Assembly (NCBI GenBank): GCA_042862465.1
Contig: JASTVH010000002.1
Coordinates: forward strand, 372,001-436,000
Direction: 5' to 3'
From: JASTVH01 sp042862465
Lineage (GTDB): Bacteria > Pseudomonadota > Gammaproteobacteria > Pseudomonadales > Oleiphilaceae
Length of the DNA: 64,000 nt
Part shown: positions 16,415 through 22,585 of the stretch, piece after piece
Numbering within the stretch: the stretch's first letter is position 1
Layout: each line of letters begins with the position of its first letter
Notes under the pieces: model-generated
Seen by the model: only the letters and a program-made list of their open reading frames with translations
What the model was told of the DNA's origin: nothing
The model's database searches: none
Position numbers and translations under genes: made by a program

Positions 16415-17455
16415 ATGACCGCATATCATTGGGTTGAAGATGAATTGGAGATCGGTGACCTGACCCTCACCAGCGGCGAAATCCTGCACAGTGCCAGGGT
16501 GGCCTACCACCGGATCGGCCAGCTGAATGCACCAAAAGACAACCTGGTGCTGCTGCCCACGTACTACGGTGGTGCACGGGCGGGCAACCATCCCTGGGTG
16601 GGGGGTGAGAGCCCGCTGGATCCGGCTCGCTACTGCATCCTCATTCCGGCCATGCTGGGGGCGGGCGAATCGTCATCGCCCAGCAATACACCCGGTGCAG
16701 CGGGCGGTCCCGGTTTTCCCCGCATCAGTCTGGCGGACAATGTCAACGCCCAGGCCCGGCTGCTGGACCGGCTCTTTCCCGGCGCCGCCTTGGCCCTGGT
16801 CATGGGGTGGTCCATGGGAGGCATGCAGGCCCTGCAATGGGGCACGCTGTTTCCACAGCGCGTGCGGCGGCTGATGGCGGTGTGCAGTACCGCCCGCTGC
16901 AGCGTGCATAACGCCGTCTTTCTGGAGGGCGTCAAGGCGGCCCTGACCTGCGACCCGGCCTTTGCCAGCGGCCATTACCGCACCCCTCCCGAACGCGGCC
17001 TGCGAGCCTTTGGCCGGGTTTATGCCGGTTGGGCCTACGGCCACGGTTTCTTCCGCAACGGTGATTACCGCCAGCTGGGTTTCGACACGATCGAGGCCCT
17101 GCTGCAGTTCTGGGAGAACGACCACCTGGCCCAGGACGCCAACGACCTGCTAACAGTGCTCGACACCTGGCAACAGGGTGACATCAGTACAGGGACCGAT
17201 CATGCCGGCGATCTGCCCGCCGCCCTGGCACGACTGACCATGCCCGCCACCCTGATGCCCAGCCGCTCCGATCTGTACTTCACGGTGGAGGATGCCCGCA
17301 CGGACGCGGCACTCATACCCGGCGCCCATTTCCAGGTCATCGAGTCGGATTGGGGGCACGTGGGTGGCGGACCGGGGCGCCAACCCCAGTCCACGACTCA
17401 GATTTTCCAGGCCCTGCGAAGACTCCTGGAGCAACCGGGGGGATGCCCCAAATGA
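16415..17455 (+). CDS. Alpha/beta hydrolase, MetX (homoserine O-acetyltransferase)-like
   Basis: A 346-residue alpha/beta-hydrolase of the homoserine acetyltransferase-like family. It begins like MetX (LEIGDLTLTSGEILHSARVAYHRIG, then LLPTYYGG). The nucleophile elbow is GWSMGGMQ near residue 132. The acid is probably in PSRSDLYFTVED near 287 and the base in SDWGHVGGGPG near 313. True MetX proteins usually end the histidine motif as GHDAFL, so this one may be a hydrolase rather than a methionine-pathway enzyme. It is divergent from glnT and lies between the two guanidine blocks. Its substrate is unknown. Confidence 0.75.
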   Translation: MTAYHWVEDELEIGDLTLTSGEILHSARVAYHRIGQLNAPKDNLVLLPTYYGGARAGNHPWVGGESPLDPARYCILIPAMLGAGESSSPSNTPGAAGGPGFPRISLADNVNAQARLLDRLFPGAALALVMGWSMGGMQALQWGTLFPQRVRRLMAVCSTARCSVHNAVFLEGVKAALTCDPAFASGHYRTPPERGLRAFGRVYAGWAYGHGFFRNGDYRQLGFDTIEALLQFWENDHLAQDANDLLTVLDTWQQGDISTGTDHAGDLPAALARLTMPATLMPSRSDLYFTVEDARTDAALIPGAHFQVIESDWGHVGGGPGRQPQSTTQIFQALRRLLEQPGGCPK

Positions 17456-17545
17456 GGGCAGCCGGCGCCAGGCCGGTGCACCTGAAAGATTCACAATGGG
17501 CCTGACAGCGCCTCAGCACGCGACCGGCAGGCGTTTACGACAATC

Positions 17546-17561
17546 TGGCACGCCCCCTGCA
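17546..17561 (+). promoter_or_regulatory. Sigma-54 (RpoN) promoter, -24/-12, guanidine operon 2
   Basis: TGGCACGCCCCCTGCA has GG and GC separated by exactly 10 bp and matches the RpoN consensus except for C in place of the first T of TTGC. It lies about 100 bp upstream of riboswitch copy 2. A TGCACC half-site of NtrC type occurs at 17477, about 70 bp upstream of the -24 element, but its partner half is poor. Confidence 0.65.
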
Positions 17562-17663
17562 AACCTCCCGTGACAGGACCCGATACGGGTCCGCGATACA
17601 AGCGATGGGATCAGGCCAGCCTGTTCCCGGAAGGCCGCAAACGGTTTTCCGAACAATCCAATG

Positions 17664-17766
17664 GGTGACTAGGGTTCCGGTTTCACCGGCTCGAAAAGGT
17701 GGAACGACTGGTCCGAGAGTCACCGACCTCTGGGAGGTTACACGGCGGGACAAAAGCCCGGGAGAT
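17664..17766 (+). ncRNA. Guanidine-I (ykkC) riboswitch, copy 2
   Basis: All conserved blocks recur: GTGACTAGGGTTCCGG at 17665, ACTGGTCCGAGAGTCAC at 17706, and ACACGGCGGGACAAAAGCCCGGGAG near 17740. The closing helix here is GGTGAC/GTCACC rather than the GTCAAC/GTTGAC of copy 1, a compensatory change that supports the RNA fold. It precedes the ABC permease/ATPase and allophanate hydrolase genes. Confidence 0.95.
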
Positions 17767-17817
17767 TCGATCGGCCACGATGCCATCGCCGTGTTGGAGT
17801 ACCCGAGGAGAAAGGCC

Positions 17818-17898
17818 ATGTCACGATCTCAATTGCATCCCGCCCGGATGCCCCTATCAGATCCCCGGAACGGGGCGAGGAGAGGCCCATGCGCGTAA
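17818..17898 (+). CDS. 26-residue leader ORF coupled to the ABC permease
   Basis: A short frame starts at ATG 17818 with a strong GAGGAG site. It encodes MSRSQLHPARMPLSDPRNGA plus six more residues and ends in TAA at 17896-17898. That stop lies inside the first codons of the permease gene (ATG at 17889), so the two are arranged for translational coupling. The peptide is basic and Pro-rich and I recognise no family. It may be a leader peptide, or the remains of a gene such as the binding protein that usually heads this transporter operon. Confidence 0.45.
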   Translation: MSRSQLHPARMPLSDPRNGARRGPCA

Positions 17899-18704
17899 TC
17901 AACCGTGTCCCGGGGCGCGTTTCCGCCACCGCACTGGCCCTGATTCCCTTTCTACTGCTGATCCTGGCCTACGGTCTGGCCTCCCAGCAGCGCCTGGAAG
18001 CCAACCCCAACGACAAGCTGCTGCCCGGCCTCGAGAAAATGACTGCTGCGGTAGACCGCATGGCCTTCCAGGAAGACCGCCGCTCCGGGGACTACCTACT
18101 TTGGGTGGATACCGCCGCCAGCCTCGAACGCCTGGGCCTGGGTGTGGCCGTCGCCGCCTCGCTGGCGCTGATCATCGGTGTGCTCAACGGCACACTGCCG
18201 CTGGTTCGGGCCAATCTGGCGCCCCTGGTATCGGCGCTGTCGATGGTGCCACCCCTGGCGATTCTGCCCATTCTGTTCATCGTCTTCGGACTCGGGGAAC
18301 TGTCGAAGGTCATGCTGATCGTCATCGGCACCGCGCCCATCATGATGCGGGACGTCGCCCAGCGGGTGCGGGAGCTGCCGGGCGAACAGTTCACCAAGAT
18401 CCAGACCCTGGGCGCCAACTCCTGGCAGGTGGTGACACGCATGGTCCTGCCGCAGGTACTGCCGCGGCTGATCGACGCCGTCCGTCTGAGTCTGGGGCCG
18501 GCCTGGCTGTTCCTGATCGCGGCCGAGGCGATTGCCTCTACCGAGGGCCTGGGTTACCGGATCTTCCTGGTCCGCCGCTACCTGGCGATGGACGTCATCC
18601 TGCCCTACGTCCTCTGGATCACCCTGCTGGCCATCGTCATCGACCAACTGCTGCGGCTGACCAACCGCAGTCTCTTCCCCTGGTACAACGCAGGAGGCCA
18701 CTGA
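17889..18704 (+). CDS. ABC transporter permease, guanidine/urea region (NitT/TauT-like)
   Basis: A 271-residue inner-membrane permease with a signal-anchor-like first segment (ATALALIPFLLLILAYGLAS), a periplasmic loop of about 80 residues, then about five segments. The BPD_transp_1 coupling motif appears as EQFTKIQTLGANSWQVVTRMVLPQVLPRLIDAVR near residues 165-200. It should pair with the ATPase encoded next, whose ATG overlaps this stop by one base (TGATG), and with the binding protein encoded at 12231. Its location behind a guanidine-I riboswitch suggests guanidine import. Confidence 0.9.
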   Translation: MRVINRVPGRVSATALALIPFLLLILAYGLASQQRLEANPNDKLLPGLEKMTAAVDRMAFQEDRRSGDYLLWVDTAASLERLGLGVAVAASLALIIGVLNGTLPLVRANLAPLVSALSMVPPLAILPILFIVFGLGELSKVMLIVIGTAPIMMRDVAQRVRELPGEQFTKIQTLGANSWQVVTRMVLPQVLPRLIDAVRLSLGPAWLFLIAAEAIASTEGLGYRIFLVRRYLAMDVILPYVLWITLLAIVIDQLLRLTNRSLFPWYNAGGH

Positions 18705-19489
18705 TGAGCTTCATTACCGTCAAGAATCTGTGGAAGGAATACGGCAGCCAGGTGGTGCTGGAAAACCTCAACCTGGACGTACGTCAGGGTGAGTTCTGCA
18801 CTCTGGTGGGCGCCTCCGGCTGCGGCAAGTCCACCTTCCTGAAAATGCTGCTGGGCCAGGAATCCCCCACCCGGGGCGTGCTCCATCTACAGGGGGAAGA
18901 TTTTCCGCCGGAGCCGGATCGCAATCGTGGCATCGTCTTCCAGCGCTATTCCGTCTTCCCTCACCTGAGCGTGCGGGAGAATGTTCTGCTGGGCCTGGAG
19001 CTGGAACGTAAACCATTGCTGGGCCGGCTGTTCGGCGCCGCTCGTCGGGAGGCCCTGGAGCAAGTGGACCACATGCTCGACGCCGTGGGCCTGACGCCGG
19101 CTTCCAACAAGTGGCCCCATGAACTGTCCGGCGGGATGCAGCAGCGCCTCGCCATTGCCCAGTCCCTGATCATGCGTCCGCGGGTCCTGTTGCTGGACGA
19201 ACCCTTCGGCGCTCTTGATCCGGGTATCCGCAAGGACATGCACGACCTGCTGCTCAAACTCTGGCGCGATACCGGCACCACCATCTTCATGGTGACCCAC
19301 GACCTCACCGAGGGCTTCTACCTGGGCACCCGATTGCTGGTGTTCGACAAGGTCCGCAACGATCCCCATGACCCGCAGGCCTATGGCGCCACCATCACCT
19401 ACGACCTGCCCATCGGCGAACTTGACCCGGGGCTGTACGACAACATCGAAGCGTCGGTAAACGAAACCGCCCGACGCCAGGCCGCGTGA
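18704..19489 (+). CDS. ABC transporter ATP-binding protein, guanidine/urea region
   Basis: A 261-residue ABC ATPase with Walker A GASGCGKST near residue 37, Q-loop FQRYSVFP near 82, signature LSGGMQQRLAIAQSL near 142, Walker B RVLLLDEPFGALD near 160 and switch His in MVTHD near 197. The last 50 residues (YLGTRLLVFDKVRNDPHDPQAYGATITYDLPIG) are typical of the urea-carboxylase-linked subgroup of NitT/TauT ATPases. It is translationally coupled to the permease gene and is followed 7 bp later by allophanate hydrolase. Confidence 0.93.
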   Translation: MSFITVKNLWKEYGSQVVLENLNLDVRQGEFCTLVGASGCGKSTFLKMLLGQESPTRGVLHLQGEDFPPEPDRNRGIVFQRYSVFPHLSVRENVLLGLELERKPLLGRLFGAARREALEQVDHMLDAVGLTPASNKWPHELSGGMQQRLAIAQSLIMRPRVLLLDEPFGALDPGIRKDMHDLLLKLWRDTGTTIFMVTHDLTEGFYLGTRLLVFDKVRNDPHDPQAYGATITYDLPIGELDPGLYDNIEASVNETARRQAA

Positions 19490-19496
19490 GGACATC

Positions 19497-21374
19497 ATGA
19501 CAACACCCATTCCGCCCCTGGATATTCCCTCCCTGCAGAGCGCCTACCGGGAGGGACGCCTCACCCCGCGCGCCCTGCTGCACCAACTGCGCGCCCGGTG
19601 CGAGGCCTTCACCGACCGCAATATCTGGATTCATCGTCTCAGCGACGCCGAACTCGAGCCGTACCTGGCGCATCTGGAACAGACCGATCCGACGTCGCTG
19701 CCGCTGTACGGCATCCCTTTTGCCATCAAGGACAATATCGACCTGGCGAACATTCGCACCACCGCAGCCTGTGAAGCCTTCGCCTACACGCCTTCACGGC
19801 ACGCTTTCGTGGTGGAACAGCTGATCAAGGCGGGGGCTATTCCCCTGGGCAAGACCAATCTCGACCAGTTTGCCACCGGGCTGGTGGGCACCCGCTCGCC
19901 CGACCCCTGGGGGCCGTGTCACAACAGCGTCAATCCCGAGTACATCGCCGGCGGGTCCTCTTCCGGTTCTGCCGTGGCGGTGGCCCTGGGCCTGGTCAGC
20001 TTCGCCCTCGGCACCGACACCGCCGGCTCTGGCCGGGTGCCGGCGGCGTTCAATCATATCGTCGGCCTCAAGCCCTCGCTGGGCCGCCTCAGTGTGCGCG
20101 GTGTCGTACCGGCCTGTCAGTCGCTGGACTGTGTTTCCATCTTCGCGCGGGACAGCGCCCAGGCCCAGCGGGTGCTCACCGTCGCCGATACCCGGGACCC
20201 ACGGGACCCCTGGCAACGCCCGCTACCGGCGGGCCGCAGGCCCTGGCCCACCCGTTTCCGCTTTGGCCTGCCCCGGCGCAGCCAGCTGGACTTCGACGGC
20301 GATAGCGCGGCGGAGGCCCGCTTCGACGCCACGCTGGCGCACTTGCAGGCTCTGGGCGGCGTGCCGGTGGAAGTGGACTTCAAGCCGTTCCTGGAATCGG
20401 CCCGGTTGCTGTACGAGGGCCCCTGGGTCAGCGAGCGCTATCTGGCCACCCGCACCCTGATCGACAAGAATCCCGAAGCCCTGCTGCCGGTCACCCGCAG
20501 TATCATCGCTGCCGGCAAGCGTGGCGACGCGGCCGATGCCTTCTATGCCCGTTACCGGCTGCAGGCCCTGAAAATGCGGGCTGACCAGTGTTGGCAGGAA
20601 GTGGACCTGATGGTCACGCCGACCACGCCGACCATCTATACCCTTGACGAGATCGAAGCCGACCCCATCGGCCGCAACAGCCGCCTGGGTACCTACACCA
20701 ACTTCATGAACCTGCTCGACTATGCCGCTGTGGCGGTACCCGCCGGCCACCTCGACAACGGTCTGCCCTGGGGATGCACGCTGTTCGCCCCGGCGTTCCA
20801 GGACGAGGCCCTCCTGGCTCTGGCCTGCCAGCTCCATGCCCGCACCGCCGACACCGTCGGTGCGCTGGACGAACCGCTGGAGGCCGAGGCCCTGGACGGA
20901 ACGGCTGGCACCATAGACGTGGTGGTCTGCGGCGCCCACCTGGAGGGTCTGCCCCTCAACCACCAGCTGACCGATCGGGGCGGCATCCTGGTTGCGCAAA
21001 CCGAAACCGCCCCGGCCTACCGCATGCTCGCCCTGGCCGGCGGCCCGCCGGAGCGTCCGGGCCTGATTCGCGACACGGATCAGGGACATGCACTGCCGGT
21101 GGAAATCTGGCGCCTGCCGGCGGACCGGTTCGGCTCCTTTGTCGCCGGTATTCCCCAGCCGCTGGGAATTGGCAAGGTCGAGATGGCGGACGGGCGCTGG
21201 CTGTGCGGGTTTATCTGCGAGCCGGTGGGTGCGGAAGGGGCTACGGATATTACAGCGTATGGGGGCTGGCGACGGTATGTGGCGGGTCTGGGTTCGGAGT
21301 TGAACGTTAGCGTCGGACGTCGAACGTCCGACATCCAACCATCCGCTCACCACTCCAAAGACGCCCCCGTCTGA
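19497..21374 (+). CDS. atzF: Allophanate hydrolase
   Basis: Hydrolyses allophanate to ammonia and CO2, the last step of the carboxylase route. The 625-residue protein has an amidase-signature domain with the Ser-cisSer-Lys triad: Lys78 in PFAIKDNID, Ser154 in AGGSSSGSAV and Ser178 in TDTAGSGRVP. The 24-residue spacing of the two serines equals that of AtzF as I recall it. A C-terminal allophanate-hydrolase domain follows (about 460-600). The last residues (VGRRTSDIQPSAHHSKDAPV) derive from a dispersed GGACGT repeat at 21306-21336 and look like a late extension. That tail overlaps the 3' end of the convergent nrdB gene by 28 bp. Confidence 0.93.
   Translation: MTTPIPPLDIPSLQSAYREGRLTPRALLHQLRARCEAFTDRNIWIHRLSDAELEPYLAHLEQTDPTSLPLYGIPFAIKDNIDLANIRTTAACEAFAYTPSRHAFVVEQLIKAGAIPLGKTNLDQFATGLVGTRSPDPWGPCHNSVNPEYIAGGSSSGSAVAVALGLVSFALGTDTAGSGRVPAAFNHIVGLKPSLGRLSVRGVVPACQSLDCVSIFARDSAQAQRVLTVADTRDPRDPWQRPLPAGRRPWPTRFRFGLPRRSQLDFDGDSAAEARFDATLAHLQALGGVPVEVDFKPFLESARLLYEGPWVSERYLATRTLIDKNPEALLPVTRSIIAAGKRGDAADAFYARYRLQALKMRADQCWQEVDLMVTPTTPTIYTLDEIEADPIGRNSRLGTYTNFMNLLDYAAVAVPAGHLDNGLPWGCTLFAPAFQDEALLALACQLHARTADTVGALDEPLEAEALDGTAGTIDVVVCGAHLEGLPLNHQLTDRGGILVAQTETAPAYRMLALAGGPPERPGLIRDTDQGHALPVEIWRLPADRFGSFVAGIPQPLGIGKVEMADGRWLCGFICEPVGAEGATDITAYGGWRRYVAGLGSELNVSVGRRTSDIQPSAHHSKDAPV
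21306..21336. repeat. GGACGT-family repeat in atzF 3' end
   Basis: The segment GTCGGACGTCGAACGTCCGA forms an imperfect dyad and matches the family also found in cgdB and in the cobalamin riboswitch. It encodes the tail VGRRTSD of allophanate hydrolase. Confidence 0.65.
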
Positions 21375-22405
21375 TACTCAATCACCCGCGTCTCAAAAAA
21401 GTTCTTCTCCTTGCGTAGGGTCGCCTGCTCATCCAGCCAGGGGGAGACATTGCGCGCCCCCGGGAACGGTTCCTCCAGGCCCACGGTGCGGGCACGGCGG
21501 TTGGCCACGAAGCGGAACTGCTCGTGGTGGTAGTCCGCCGAATAACCCAGGATCGGGTCGCGCAGGATGTAGTCGGCGTAGGCGCGCTCGGCGGCATCCG
21601 ACTCCTCCCACATCGCCCGCACCGCCCGGGGGTCCAGGGTGAGGTTTTCCTCCTCCAGGATCTGATTGACCACCTTGAGGCCGAAAGAAAAATGCATGGC
21701 CTCGTCCCGCAAGATGTACTGCAGCTGCTCCCCGGTGCCGCGCATCAGGCCGCGCCGCTGGAGGGCGAAGATGGGGCTGAAGCCGTTGTAGAACCAGGCC
21801 CCCTCGAACACGGCGGCAAAGAACAGGTAGGACATGACGAACGCTTCCAGATCGTCCCGGTTACGCAGGTTGATGTCCGGGCGCATGGCCGCGTCCAGAC
21901 GGCGATTGGCCAGCTGGATCTTGCCATGGATCTGCGGCACCACCCGGTAGCGGTTGTAGATCTCCTGCTGATCCAGGTTCAGGGTTTCGATGCAGTGCTG
22001 GTAGGCCCAGGTGTGCATGGCCTCCTCGTAGACCTGCCGCGCCTGATAGATCTGCAGCTCCGGCGCCGACATCTTCTCCATCACCGCCAGGCCGATGTTG
22101 CGCATGGCGAGGATGTCGGAGGTGGTGAGATAGGCCAGCACGTTCTCGTACAGGTGCCGCTCGGCGTCGTTGAGGCGGTGGTAATAATCGTGGACGTCCT
22201 GGGCCATGTTGATATCCAGGGGGGTCCAGTGGTTCTTGTTGGCGTTCATGAAGTACTCCCAGGCCCAGGGGTACTTGAACGGCGCCAGCTGGTTGATGTC
22301 GGTTTCGCCGTTGACGACGCGTTTGTCGTCGACGTTGATCGCGTTCGAGGGGACAGAATTCCATTCTGTCCCCGGCTTTGTTGTTTCGTCTTCCCATTCG
22401 AGCAT
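21347..22405 (-). CDS. nrdB: Ribonucleoside-diphosphate reductase beta subunit, class Ia
   Basis: A 352-residue radical-generating subunit that houses the di-iron tyrosyl cofactor for NrdA. Iron-ligand motifs are visible: YEEAMHTWAYQH (Glu, His and the nearby Tyr), AAVFEGAWFYNGF, and LRDEAMHFSFG. I start at MLEWEDET (22405); an upstream extension to 22567 is repeat sequence. Residues about 11-19 (GTEWNSVPS) are encoded by a 25-bp palindromic repeat inserted in frame, in a region that should be a flexible N-terminus. The upstream partner nrdA is 180 bp away across further repeats, so the pair is probably one transcript. Confidence 0.92.
   Translation of the reverse strand: MLEWEDETTKPGTEWNSVPSNAINVDDKRVVNGETDINQLAPFKYPWAWEYFMNANKNHWTPLDINMAQDVHDYYHRLNDAERHLYENVLAYLTTSDILAMRNIGLAVMEKMSAPELQIYQARQVYEEAMHTWAYQHCIETLNLDQQEIYNRYRVVPQIHGKIQLANRRLDAAMRPDINLRNRDDLEAFVMSYLFFAAVFEGAWFYNGFSPIFALQRRGLMRGTGEQLQYILRDEAMHFSFGLKVVNQILEEENLTLDPRAVRAMWEESDAAERAYADYILRDPILGYSADYHHEQFRFVANRRARTVGLEEPFPGARNVSPWLDEQATLRKEKNFFETRVIEYQTGASLEW
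22349..22373. repeat. GGGGACAG palindrome inside nrdB
   Basis: A 25-bp inverted repeat with arms GGGGACAGAAT and ATTCTGTCCCC around TCC. It belongs to the same family as 22425-22449, 26550-26574 and 26613-26637, but the centre differs (TCC instead of TGA). That keeps the nrdB frame open, where the usual centre reads differently. Confidence 0.85.
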
Positions 22406-22424
22406 TGGGTTTACCTCAGGTGGA

Positions 22425-22583
22425 GGGGACAGAATTGAATTCTGTCCCCGGCGAATTGAGTGTTGGACGTAGGACGTTTCACGTTGGACGTTGTGGATGC
22501 ACGACGCTTCGGCGTTGGAGCCCCTCTGCCGCTTCGGGAGAGGGGAAAAACAACGTGAAACGTCCAACGTCTTACGTGAAACG
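22425..22583. repeat. Repeat cluster between nrdA and nrdB
   Basis: The gap between the two reductase genes holds, in order: a GGGGACAGAATT/AATTCTGTCCCC palindrome (22425-22449); GTTGGACGTAGGACGTTTCAC-type units (22460-22490); a CCCCTCTGCCGC/GGGAGAGGGG hairpin (22519-22545); and ACGTGAAACGTCCAAC plus TACGTGAAACG (22553-22583). The last pair recurs at 54539-54570. I see no gene here. Confidence 0.75.
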
Positions 22584-22585
22584 CT

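Noticed and set aside
17605..17817. Longer protein-coding frame through riboswitch copy 2.
   Set aside because: It crosses the conserved riboswitch core; only the part after the GAGGAG site at 17818 is plausible.
22406..22567. 54-residue N-terminal extension of NrdB.
   Set aside because: It is encoded entirely by dispersed repeats and has no ribosome site; the start at 22405 fits the family length.
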